Source of the DNA: Pelagicoccus sp. SDUM812003
GTDB taxonomy: Bacteria; Verrucomicrobiota; Verrucomicrobiia; Opitutales; Opitutaceae
Assembly: GCF_031127815.1 (NCBI RefSeq)
Contig: NZ_JARXHY010000004.1
Location: 186,001-250,000, forward strand
Direction of reading: 5' to 3'
Length of the DNA: 64,000 bases
The number at the start of each line of letters is the position of its first letter. The first letter of the stretch is position 1. The notes below the pieces were generated by a model that made no database searches, had not been told where the DNA came from, and saw only the letters and a program-made list of their open reading frames with translations. The position numbers and the translations under genes were made by a program. Shown piece after piece: positions 34,658-42,624 of this stretch.

Positions 34658-36061
34658 ATGAACTTCACAGTGGCAATCGTAGGCCGACCCAACGTTGGCA
34701 AAAGCCGTCTCTTCAACCGATTGGCGGGCAAGCGCATTTCGATCGTGCACGATATGCCGGGCGTGACGCGCGACATCATTTCGCGCGATCTGGAAGATGG
34801 CTACACGCTGATGGATACAGGTGGCATGGGGCTGCTCGAAGGCATGAGCGATACGCCGGCGAAGCTGGTCACCGCGGTGGAAGGACAGATCGATTTCTCC
34901 ATCGACGCGGCGGACCTCATTTTATTCGTGGTCGATGGCCGAGAGGGGCTGCAGGCGCTCGACGCCCAGATGGCCGAGAAGCTGCGCCGCACCCAGAAAC
35001 GCGTGCTGCTGGTTGTGAACAAGGTGGATACCGATACCACTGCGATCCGCGACAAGGAGTTCTATCGCTACGGATTCGGCGAGCCGTTCCTTGTATCCGC
35101 GGAACACGGACGGGGAGTATCCGGCTTACGAAAGTCGGTGTTGAAGATTCGCGACGAAGTGGTCGGTCCGCCCGCTCCGGAGACCGAATCAGGCAAGAAG
35201 GTGATCAAGGTTTGCTTCATCGGTCGCCCGAATGTTGGCAAATCCTCCTTGAGCAACTGTTTGGTCCAGTCCGAGCGCTTCATCGTGAGCGACGTGCCTG
35301 GCACCACGCGCGACTCCATCAACATGCCTTTCACCTGGAAGTCGAAGCGCGGCGAGGATTGGCACTTCCAGTTGACCGACACGGCTGGGATTCGCAAAAA
35401 AACCAAGCTGAATTCATCGGTTGAATACTTCTCTCGCGTTCGCTCGCTCGACGCCATTCGCGATGTGGACGTGGTCTTTATGGTGGTCGATGCCAAGGAA
35501 GGCCCCACCAATCAGGACAAGGCCATCGCCGGCGAAGCCACCGCGGCCAACAAGCCGGTGGTCATCGTGGTCAACAAGTGGGACCTGACTTTGAAGGCAT
35601 GGGAGAACGATGAGATCGACGGCTTCGAAACGGAAAAGGACTTTCGCGAGGCCTTCGAAAAGGGCATCCGCCGCGAGCTCTTTTTCGTTCCCGGATCGCC
35701 AGTGGTTTTCGTCTCCGCCAAGGAAGGAATCGATATCGAAAAGATCCTCTACCACGCCCGTCAGCTCGACAAGCGCATGGGCCGCAAGATTCCCACCGGC
35801 CGCTTGAACAACAAGATCTACAAGATGGCCGAGCGCATGCCAGCCCCGAAGAAGGACGGTCGCCGCTTCCGCGTTTACTACGCGGTGCACACAGGCAACC
35901 GCCCGTACCGCTTCAAGATCTTCTGCAACCAGGCCAAGAAATTGGCCGACTCCTACAAACGCTTCATGGTCGCAGGACTTGTTGAGGAGTTCGATCTCGA
36001 CGGCTGCCCCATGGTCTTCGATTTGGTGAACAAGAAGAACCCGTACATCCAGGAAGATTAG
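34658..36061 (+). CDS. der: Ribosome-assembly GTPase Der (EngA)
   Basis: 467 aa. Two tandem GTPase domains are seen: the first G1 is GRPNVGKS at 8-15 with NKVD, the second is GRPNVGKS near 189-196 with DTAGIRKK and NKWD. A C-terminal KH-like domain follows (RFRVYYAVHTGNRPYRF). Der is essential for maturation of the 50S subunit. It lacks a Shine-Dalgarno site. The preceding gene is 61 bp away on the same strand. Confidence 0.98.
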   Translation: MNFTVAIVGRPNVGKSRLFNRLAGKRISIVHDMPGVTRDIISRDLEDGYTLMDTGGMGLLEGMSDTPAKLVTAVEGQIDFSIDAADLILFVVDGREGLQALDAQMAEKLRRTQKRVLLVVNKVDTDTTAIRDKEFYRYGFGEPFLVSAEHGRGVSGLRKSVLKIRDEVVGPPAPETESGKKVIKVCFIGRPNVGKSSLSNCLVQSERFIVSDVPGTTRDSINMPFTWKSKRGEDWHFQLTDTAGIRKKTKLNSSVEYFSRVRSLDAIRDVDVVFMVVDAKEGPTNQDKAIAGEATAANKPVVIVVNKWDLTLKAWENDEIDGFETEKDFREAFEKGIRRELFFVPGSPVVFVSAKEGIDIEKILYHARQLDKRMGRKIPTGRLNNKIYKMAERMPAPKKDGRRFRVYYAVHTGNRPYRFKIFCNQAKKLADSYKRFMVAGLVEEFDLDGCPMVFDLVNKKNPYIQED

Positions 36062-36067
36062 GCAAGA

Positions 36068-36140
36068 GAGCGGGCCCGGACGTCCCGCTCCACCATCCGC
36101 CGGAAGCTAAACGGTGGAACGCGACCTCCGGGCGCGTTTT
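36068..36140. repeat. Three abutting hairpins after der
   Basis: GAGCGGG/CCCGCTC (36068-36090), CCACC/GGTGG (36090-36117) and AACGCG/CGCGTT (36118-36138) follow one another without spacing, the last with four T. This may be the terminator of der, or a copy of a dispersed intergenic repeat. I see no second copy in the window. Confidence 0.5.
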
Positions 36141-36193
36141 CATGTGTCGCGTATCAGATCAAGCTTACATCACATTCGTAACGTTGAAATAAA

Positions 36194-37174
36194 ATGGCAT
36201 ATCGAATGATATTCATGGGCTCGGATCCCATCGCCTTGCCGGCGCTGAACGCGATTTGGGAAGGCGAGTGCGGCGATATCGAACTGCTCGCCATCTACAC
36301 GCAGCCAGATCGACCCCGCGGTCGTGGCAAGAAAGTGGCGCCCAATGAAATCAAAACTTGGGCTTTGGAACGCGGCTTGCCGGTGCATCAACCGGAAAAG
36401 ATGCGAAAGGAGCAGCGTCTGGAAATCGAGGCCATGCAGCTCGATTCAATCCTGGTGATGGCCTTCGGTCACTTGCTTTCCCAGAAACTGATAGAAACGC
36501 CGAGATACGGTATTTGGAATCTGCATACATCTTTGCTGCCCAAATATCGCGGCGCCTCGCCCATCCAGTGCGCGGTGGCGAGTGGCGATGCCGAGACCGG
36601 GGTTTCTCTCATGGAGATGGTACGCGAGATGGATGCGGGACCGGTGCTCGATGTGGAGAAGGTCAGTATCGAAGCCGAGGATACAGCCCTCGATGTCGAG
36701 GCCAAGTTGTCCGCGGCTTGCGTTCCGCTCTTGCGCCGCGGTTTGCCGCTCATCCACCGCGGTGAGGCGACGTCGCTGCCGCAGGACGAATCGCAGGTCA
36801 GTTTTGTTCGCAAGCTTGGCAAGGAGGATGGCGAGTTGGATTTTAGGGTGGAGGGCCGCGAGCTAGCGAAGCGCATCAACGGGTTGTTCCCTTGGCCTGG
36901 GGCGCGGGCTAGGCTGGGCGATCTGGTGATCAAGATCGGGCTGGCGACCTGGGATGAAGCGGATTGTTCAGGCCAGCCGGGGGAGGTGCTCGATTTGGAG
37001 TCGCGAGGGCTGAAGGTTGCTTGCGGGACCGGTAGCGTTTTTCTCAAGCGCTTGCAGCGACCTGGCGGCAAGATGCTCGACGCGGCCGATTTCATGCGCG
37101 GCTTCGAGTTGCCCGAGAAGTCGGTTTTCGAGTCGAAGCAGATGCCGCCACTGGTGACGCGCGATGGCCGGTAA
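36194..37174 (+). CDS. fmt: Methionyl-tRNA formyltransferase
   Basis: 326 aa. It formylates initiator Met-tRNA with 10-formyl-THF. Seen: FMGSDPIALPAL at the N-terminus, YTQPDRPRGRGKKVAPNEIK, the catalytic region WNLHTSLLPKYRGASPIQ with the conserved Asn-His, and the C-terminal OB fold with GRELAKRINGLFPWPGARA. It lies 55 bp past the hairpin group after der. The usual partner def is not adjacent. Confidence 0.97.
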   Translation: MAYRMIFMGSDPIALPALNAIWEGECGDIELLAIYTQPDRPRGRGKKVAPNEIKTWALERGLPVHQPEKMRKEQRLEIEAMQLDSILVMAFGHLLSQKLIETPRYGIWNLHTSLLPKYRGASPIQCAVASGDAETGVSLMEMVREMDAGPVLDVEKVSIEAEDTALDVEAKLSAACVPLLRRGLPLIHRGEATSLPQDESQVSFVRKLGKEDGELDFRVEGRELAKRINGLFPWPGARARLGDLVIKIGLATWDEADCSGQPGEVLDLESRGLKVACGTGSVFLKRLQRPGGKMLDAADFMRGFELPEKSVFESKQMPPLVTRDGR

Positions 37175-37232
37175 GGAAATTGCTCCCGTCTTAGCACTTG
37201 TTTTCAGAGGAACTTTTTTTCAGATTTGCAGG

Positions 37233-37856
37233 ATGTTGCGTAGCCCCTTTCTCGGTCTCCTTTTGGTAGTGTACCTGTTCGGTCTCGCTGTTGGTCCATC
37301 GGCGAAGGCCCAGAGCTCGTCGAATCTCCAGTACCAGGTAGCGAATCTCATCGCGGACGTGCGCATGCTCGATGAGCGACTGCGACAGATGACCAACGAG
37401 CTGGAGGAGATGCGCCGCGAAAACCGCCGCCTGCGCGAGCTGGTGGACAGCTACGAGCAAAGCGCCGACGGCAAGCTGGCTCGCTTCGTGACGGCCGATC
37501 AGCTCAACGCCTCGATTCGTCAAGCGGTGGCTGCCTTGGAAAAGCGCGACGAGGTGTTGAAGAAGGAGGTGATCGAGGAAGTCGGAAAAACCATCGAAGC
37601 GTTTGCTTCGAAGGTGAACAAGGCGCTTGGCGCCATTCCTCAGATCGAAAAGCCGGATCCAAACATCAAGACGAGCTTCTCGCTCGAAGGCGTTCCGTCG
37701 GAAGGGGTTCCCTACACCGTGGCCCCAGGCGACACCTTGGCCGGTATCGCGAAGAAGATGAATTCGCGAATGGATTGGATTCAGAACGCCAATAAAATTT
37801 CAGATCCTCGCCTGCTCCAGGTAGGTCAGGTCATTCTAGTTCCTCAAGAGAAGTAA
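37233..37856 (+). CDS. Exported coiled-coil protein with C-terminal LysM
   Basis: 207 aa from the ATG at 37233; an upstream in-frame start (37164) overlaps fmt and precedes a non-coding-like stretch. Signal peptide MLRSPFLGLLLVVYLFGLAV, cleaved near AKA. Residues about 35-150 are heptad-like helices (RMLDERLRQMTNELEEMRRE). The last 48 residues are a LysM domain (YTVAPGDTLAGIAKKMNSRM ... LLQVGQVILVP) that binds peptidoglycan. It is probably a periplasmic cell-wall-associated protein. parB follows by 8 bp. Confidence 0.9.
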   Translation: MLRSPFLGLLLVVYLFGLAVGPSAKAQSSSNLQYQVANLIADVRMLDERLRQMTNELEEMRRENRRLRELVDSYEQSADGKLARFVTADQLNASIRQAVAALEKRDEVLKKEVIEEVGKTIEAFASKVNKALGAIPQIEKPDPNIKTSFSLEGVPSEGVPYTVAPGDTLAGIAKKMNSRMDWIQNANKISDPRLLQVGQVILVPQEK

Positions 37857-37864
37857 TCTGCGCC

Positions 37865-38839
37865 ATGGCGAAAGGAAAACCCCGTTTGGGTAAAGGGCTT
37901 GCTGGACTCATCTCCGGCAACACTGCGAAGAAGTCGGCCGAACCGGTCGCCAAGGCCACGGCCGCTAGCAAGTCGACAGCGGCCAAGAAGGCCGCCCCCC
38001 CGGCAGCGCCGCCCGCGAAGAGCGACGAGTCCCCGGCCAAGGCGAATTTCATGGAAATCTCGGTTTCCAAGGTGGAGCCGAATCCCTACCAGCCTCGCCG
38101 CGAGTTCGAGGAGAGTCAGCTGAAGGACTTGGCCGAGAGCATTCGCAGCGAGGGCTTGATCCAGCCCATCGTGGTTCGGGAGGTCGACGGCATCTATCAG
38201 CTGGTGGCGGGAGAGCGGCGCTGGAGAGCTTTCAAGCTTCTCAAATTGAACAAGATACCGGCCCGCATCATTCAAGCGGGGGATTCGTCCTCGGCCTCCA
38301 TGGCCTTGATCGAGAACCTGCAGCGGGAAAACCTCAACCCGATCGAAGAAGCCATGGGCTACGCCAGCCTGCTGCGCGATTTCGACCTGACTCAGGAGCA
38401 GGTGGCGGAACGCGTCGGAAAGGGCCGGGCCACAATCGCGAACGCCCTGCGGCTCCTGGCCTTGCCTGAAGAGATTCGAGGGTATCTTTCCACCGGCTTG
38501 CTGTCGGTGGGGCACGCCAAGGTGCTGCTCGGTCTGGAGAACAAGCAGGAGCAAACCTTGATCGGGCGCCGCATTATAGAGGATGGCGTCAGCGTGCGCG
38601 GCACCGAAGCCCTCATCGAGTCCACCAAGCGCAGCGGCAAGTCGAAATCCAGCAGCGGTCGCGAGGTTTCCTCGGCGGAGGCGGCGGCGATCGAGGACAT
38701 CGAGAAGCGCATGACTTCCTTCCTCAACGCCAACGTGGCGCTCAAGCACAGCCCTAAGAAGGGAAGGATTCTCATCGAGTACACCGGAAACGACGACCTG
38801 CAGCGTATTCTGGAAAAGATCGGCCTGGAGGAAGGCTAG
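37865..38839 (+). CDS. parB: Chromosome-partitioning protein ParB
   Basis: 324 aa. The Lys/Ala-rich N-terminal segment (about 1-60) is longer than usual. The ParB/Srx CTPase core has EPNPYQPRREFEE, the C-motif GERRWRAFKLLK and ENLQRENLNPIEEA. It is followed by the helix-turn-helix (LTQEQVAERVGKGRATIANA) and a C-terminal dimer domain. It binds parS and loads SMC. No parA is present in the window, which is unusual; the neighbours are a LysM protein (8 bp) and secG (95 bp). No parS consensus was searched exhaustively. Confidence 0.95.
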   Translation: MAKGKPRLGKGLAGLISGNTAKKSAEPVAKATAASKSTAAKKAAPPAAPPAKSDESPAKANFMEISVSKVEPNPYQPRREFEESQLKDLAESIRSEGLIQPIVVREVDGIYQLVAGERRWRAFKLLKLNKIPARIIQAGDSSSASMALIENLQRENLNPIEEAMGYASLLRDFDLTQEQVAERVGKGRATIANALRLLALPEEIRGYLSTGLLSVGHAKVLLGLENKQEQTLIGRRIIEDGVSVRGTEALIESTKRSGKSKSSSGREVSSAEAAAIEDIEKRMTSFLNANVALKHSPKKGRILIEYTGNDDLQRILEKIGLEEG

Positions 38840-38934
38840 CCATTCCGTCGCCAAAGGGCGAAAAGAGCGTGGCGCGAAAGCGGCTTTTCCGTCCTTGACA
38901 AGCCAATTCCCTTTTTCGACTGTCTCCGATTCTT

Positions 38935-39384
38935 ATGGACTCTCTCAACGCCTTTCTGACCATTGTTTTGGTCCTAGTCTCTCTCCTCTTGATCCTCGTG
39001 GTCCTCATGCAGCGCGGCAACGCAAACGGCGGACTCGGCTCCGCGATGGGTGGCGGCATGGCGGAATCCGCGTTGGGAGCGGAAACGTCTTCCGTGCTGA
39101 CGCGTTGGACGAGAAACATTTCCATCATCTTCTTCGTCATGGTCTTTGGCCTCTATCTCGGCCGGCTTTACGTGCACGAGCACCAGGCGGAAACCGGTGG
39201 GACGCTGCCGCAGATCGAAGCCACCGAGCAGAACAACGCGGTGAACGCTCTGCAGGAGCTGATTTCCGCCTCCGAGCAAGCCGCCGAGGAAGCCGAAGCC
39301 ACCTCTCAGGACGCTGCAGCTGCAGCGGAGGATGCGGCGGCTGGAGCTCAGGACGAGGCTCCTGAAACGCCTGCGGCTGAATAG
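38935..39384 (+). CDS. secG: Preprotein translocase subunit SecG
   Basis: 149 aa. Two membrane helices (about 5-25 and 60-80) flank the conserved loop GNANGGLGSAMGGGMAESAL, and the second helix has RNISIIFFVMVFGLYLG. The C-terminal 60 residues form an acidic Ala/Glu tail (EQAAEEAEATSQDAAAAAED) absent from most SecG proteins. It supports SecYE in protein export. The start lacks a Shine-Dalgarno site. Confidence 0.93.
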   Translation: MDSLNAFLTIVLVLVSLLLILVVLMQRGNANGGLGSAMGGGMAESALGAETSSVLTRWTRNISIIFFVMVFGLYLGRLYVHEHQAETGGTLPQIEATEQNNAVNALQELISASEQAAEEAEATSQDAAAAAEDAAAGAQDEAPETPAAE

Positions 39385-39411
39385 CCGTTTCCAGGAAACT
39401 TTACTTTGCTT

Positions 39412-39442
39412 GGCCGGGTCTCTTAGCTAGCCCGGCCATTTT
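39412..39442 (+). terminator. Hairpin between secG and the next gene
   Basis: GGCCGGG / CCCGGCC (39412-39418, 39431-39437), loop of 12, then ATTTTC. It touches the start codon at 39444, so it may terminate secG transcripts or restrain translation of the next gene. Confidence 0.55.
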
Positions 39443-39443
39443 C

Positions 39444-40403
39444 ATGTCTAGACCTCATCACATTCGCCCCGTTTTCGCGACTTTGCTGGCGCTGCTGCTC
39501 GCCCTGCAATCCTTTCAATTCGCGCACGCCCAGCGACGTCATGGCTCGAGCCCGCTGGATACGCTCGGAGAAGATGTGAGCCAGAAGGACGGGTTCGAGG
39601 TTCTGAGCAACTTTCGCCGCCTTGGCATCGCGGCGGACTATCGGCTGAACTTCCAGCTGCGCCTCATGCCGCGTGGGGAAAAAACCACTACGGTGCCGGG
39701 AGTGATGCTCGGCACCATGAACCAGATGGGACCGCTTTCGCGCCTCGACGTGGCGATCGAGCCGGCGGAGGTGAGCGAGCGAGGAGAGCTGACGCCTGCG
39801 GTGACGCGGCGTCTCTTGCTGCAAAACGGAATATTCGCCAACGCCATGGAGCTCGCGGAGACGGAGGAGGGACCGGTTCCGGTTTCGGTGACTGCTGAAG
39901 ACTATTTCGAGCCCATCGCAGGCAGCGATTTCACAGTATTCGATCTGCTGATGCCGTTCAGCTATTGGCAGGAGTTTAGATACGAGGGACGCACCACCAT
40001 GAAGGGTCGCCCTTGTCACGCTTTCAGCATGTTTCCGCCGGAAGGAAATGAAGAGCTGAAGGAGCGCGTATCCAAGGTGCGGATCTACCTCGACGAGGAG
40101 TTTTACGCCTTGATTCGAGTGGAGATCTTCGACGCGGACGAGGTGAAACGGAAAACCATTTCCGTGGTCTCCTTCAAGGTGGTCGACGGGCAGGCCGTGC
40201 TCAGCCAAGTCGATGTGCGCGACGAGCTAAGCCGCGACAAGACGCGCTTCAAGGTGCTGGACGCCGCCATGGGCGTAGAGCTGCCGTCCTGGGTGTTTCA
40301 ACCCGAAGGACTGCTGCAGCCGGTCTATGGGACGCAGCTCGCGACCGCGGCCGCTGCTTCCGTCGATGAGCCTGAAGGGACCGCGGGCGAACAAGGCGAG
40401 TAA
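39444..40403 (+). CDS. Hypothetical exported protein, LolA-like beta fold possible
   Basis: 319 aa. Signal peptide (TLLALLLALQSFQFAHA, cleaved after AHA). The mature part alternates beta-strand-like segments (YRLNFQLRLMPRG, RYEGRTTMKGRPCHAFSM, VRIYLDEEFYALIRVEIFD, ISVVSFKVVDG) in the manner of LolA/outer-membrane lipoprotein-sorting-like proteins. This is a fold impression only, not a motif. No lipobox. It follows secG directly, after a hairpin. Confidence 0.75.
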   Translation: MSRPHHIRPVFATLLALLLALQSFQFAHAQRRHGSSPLDTLGEDVSQKDGFEVLSNFRRLGIAADYRLNFQLRLMPRGEKTTTVPGVMLGTMNQMGPLSRLDVAIEPAEVSERGELTPAVTRRLLLQNGIFANAMELAETEEGPVPVSVTAEDYFEPIAGSDFTVFDLLMPFSYWQEFRYEGRTTMKGRPCHAFSMFPPEGNEELKERVSKVRIYLDEEFYALIRVEIFDADEVKRKTISVVSFKVVDGQAVLSQVDVRDELSRDKTRFKVLDAAMGVELPSWVFQPEGLLQPVYGTQLATAAAASVDEPEGTAGEQGE

Positions 40404-40521
40404 CCTCGCCTCGATCGGAAAAGCCGCGTTTCGCGGAAACGCGGCCACGGAGCGCGAACATCAAAAGCGCCGCGCTTTGCGAGACGCGCTCGATCTTGGC
40501 GAGGGTCTGCGAGACTCCGCA

Positions 40522-40734
40522 TTAGAATCCGCGAGCGATCATCTGCTCCACGATGTCATCGAAATCGGATGCGATGGGCGCGAGCTGGGTCGTTGCCCTC
40601 TGCTCGACCTCGGGGACGCCCTGCGCCGCCTTGTTTAGGACGGATGACGAGGCGATGAACGCTGCGGCGATCAATAGGCCGCAGAGCGCGGACCTGAGAA
40701 ACGAGGATTTCCGGGAGGGAGTATTGGGTTTCAT
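40522..40734 (-). CDS. Small hypothetical single-span membrane protein
   Basis: 70 aa beginning MKPNTPSRKSSFLRS. One hydrophobic helix (about 13-32; LCGLLIAAAFIASSS) follows a basic N-terminus, then a soluble tail of about 35 residues. It could be a signal peptide or an anchor. No family is recognised. It sits between convergent neighbours in otherwise empty DNA; coding character is only moderate. Confidence 0.5.
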   Translation of the reverse strand: MKPNTPSRKSSFLRSALCGLLIAAAFIASSSVLNKAAQGVPEVEQRATTQLAPIASDFDDIVEQMIARGF

Positions 40735-40892
40735 GCTCCCAGCATTCGCAGGGGCGATGCCGGAGATGGATTGCGTTTTTGCAACTGTATGAAGCTTAGG
40801 GGAATAGGGATTTATGTGATTTCGAAATGAGTTAGAACGAGTCCACCGCTTGCCGATATTGACTATCTTTCATGTGCAAATAGTGTACATCG

Positions 40893-42419
40893 ATGCCGAG
40901 AAATCTGTTTACCCGCGAGCAATGGCCCCTTGCTCAGAAGCTAGCTGCGATCGTCTACTGCAATCCCTTTGAGGAGACGCGCTGGAATTTGGAGAAGGAG
41001 TGTCTCGGCGGCGACTATCAGGAGCGTGCCGCCTACGTGGCGCCGGGAGATTCGGAGGAGCTGCTGGCGCCGAATCTCAAGCGACTCCTAGGTCTCGCTC
41101 ACGAGTTGATGGAATCGGCCCGGACCAAGCTGAAGGCTGCGGGGGAGGCGTCGCAGGAGGAGCAGGGCGTGTACGAGAACCTGATGCACTTTTTGGTCTA
41201 CCACGAGATGATGGAGCGTTACGACAAGCTCATCGATAAGACCCTGTCGGGTCGGCCTCGAGCGGTGGAGGCGGAGTTTTACTACGAGTATCGAGAGCGG
41301 CAGCGCTACTATTTAGCTGTCAGTCCTGCCACTCGCTTTTCGACAGCGGACGAAGCCCTCTACTTCGCGCTCTATTTTCAGTTGAGACGGGCCTGGCTGA
41401 ATATCTACCGCTACCTCGTGGGCGGCTCGCAGGCCATCTGCGAACTGCGCGGGCGCATCTGGAACTCCTGCTTCACCCGCAACATGCAGCGCTATCAGAG
41501 GTCCCTCTACAATCGCATGGGCGATATCGTGACCTTGATCACGGGACCGTCGGGAAGCGGCAAGGAGCTGGTGGCGAGAGCCGTCGGCATGTCGCGATTC
41601 ATGCCGTTCGACGAGCGTAGCAGCTCCTTCGCGGTGGATTTCGGCAAGGCGTTTTACCCGCTGAACCTGTCCGCTTTGTCGCCGACCTTGATCGAGTCCG
41701 AGCTGTTCGGGCATCGCAAGGGGGCATTCACCGGCGCCTTGCAGGACCGCAGCGGGTATTTCGAGGAGTGTGGCGAATACGGCACGGTGTTTCTCGACGA
41801 AATCGGAGAGACCGATTGCTCCATCCAGGTGAAGCTCCTTCGGGTGCTGCAGACCCGCCAGTTTCAGCGGCTGGGCGACACCTCGCTGCGCCCCTTCGTG
41901 GGCAAGGTCATGGCTGCGACCAACCGCGACCTGCCGGACGAGATCGCCAAGGGGAGCTTCCGGGAGGATTTCTATTTCCGGCTTTGCGCGGATCGCATCC
42001 GCACCCCGTCGCTCAGCGAGATCATCGCCGGCGACACAAACGAGCTCGAGCTTCTCGTTCGCCACATCGCCTGCAAGGTGGCTGGACCGGAGGACGGGGA
42101 GGCTCTGGCGGAGGAATCCTGCGACTGGATCGTGAAGCGCCTCGGACCGGCCTATCGCTGGCCAGGCAACTTTCGCGAGCTCGAGCAATGCGTGCGCAAC
42201 ATCATGGTTCACGGCAGCTACGAGACGGTCGACTTCGGGCTGAGTCAGCAGGAGCTCGATCGAATCAAAGACGCGACGGAGCAGGGGCTGACCGCCAACC
42301 AGCTGCTCAGCCGCTACGCCCAGGAGGTCTACCTCCAGCGAGGAAGCTACGAAGAGACGGCCAAGGTTCTGCAAGTCGATCGCCGCACTGCCAAGCGCTA
42401 CGTGCTCGGGGTGGATTGA
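40893..42419 (+). CDS. Sigma-54-dependent activator with unrecognised N-terminal domain
   Basis: 508 aa. Residues 1-205 are helical and match no sensory domain I know (no receiver, GAF or PAS). The AAA+ domain has Walker A GPSGSGKE (218-225), the sigma-54-contact loop GAFTGA (278-283), Walker [11 protein letters not shown] (297-306) and the arginine-finger region FREDFYFRL (357-365). The C-terminal helix-turn-helix ([20 protein letters not shown]) is Fis-like. It activates sigma-54 promoters by ATP hydrolysis. It stands alone, without a kinase, so control is probably by ligand or partner through the N-terminal domain. Confidence 0.92.
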   Translation: MPRNLFTREQWPLAQKLAAIVYCNPFEETRWNLEKECLGGDYQERAAYVAPGDSEELLAPNLKRLLGLAHELMESARTKLKAAGEASQEEQGVYENLMHFLVYHEMMERYDKLIDKTLSGRPRAVEAEFYYEYRERQRYYLAVSPATRFSTADEALYFALYFQLRRAWLNIYRYLVGGSQAICELRGRIWNSCFTRNMQRYQRSLYNRMGDIVTLITGPSGSGKELVARAVGMSRFMPFDERSSSFAVDFGKAFYPLNLSALSPTLIESELFGHRKGAFTGALQDRSGYFEECGEYGTVFLDEIGETDCSIQVKLLRVLQTRQFQRLGDTSLRPFVGKVMAATNRDLPDEIAKGSFREDFYFRLCADRIRTPSLSEIIAGDTNELELLVRHIACKVAGPEDGEALAEESCDWIVKRLGPAYRWPGNFRELEQCVRNIMVHGSYETVDFGLSQQELDRIKDATEQGLTANQLLSRYAQEVYLQRGSYEETAKVLQVDRRTAKRYVLGVD

Positions 42420-42624
42420 GGCGCCCCATTGGTTTGTAGCGTGCGGTTGCGTCACGATGTGCAAAAAACGTCTGGATGGAATGGGTAGAAATAGTTTCCC
42501 GTGTGCCGGATCTACCGTCGATCGACCAAGCGTTATTCTTTCTAAGTTTCAGGTGTTGAGCAACTAAGGAGAATCGCGAGCCCGCTGTCTGCCTCGCTGG
42601 CATGGGCTGAGCGAATGGGGAGGC

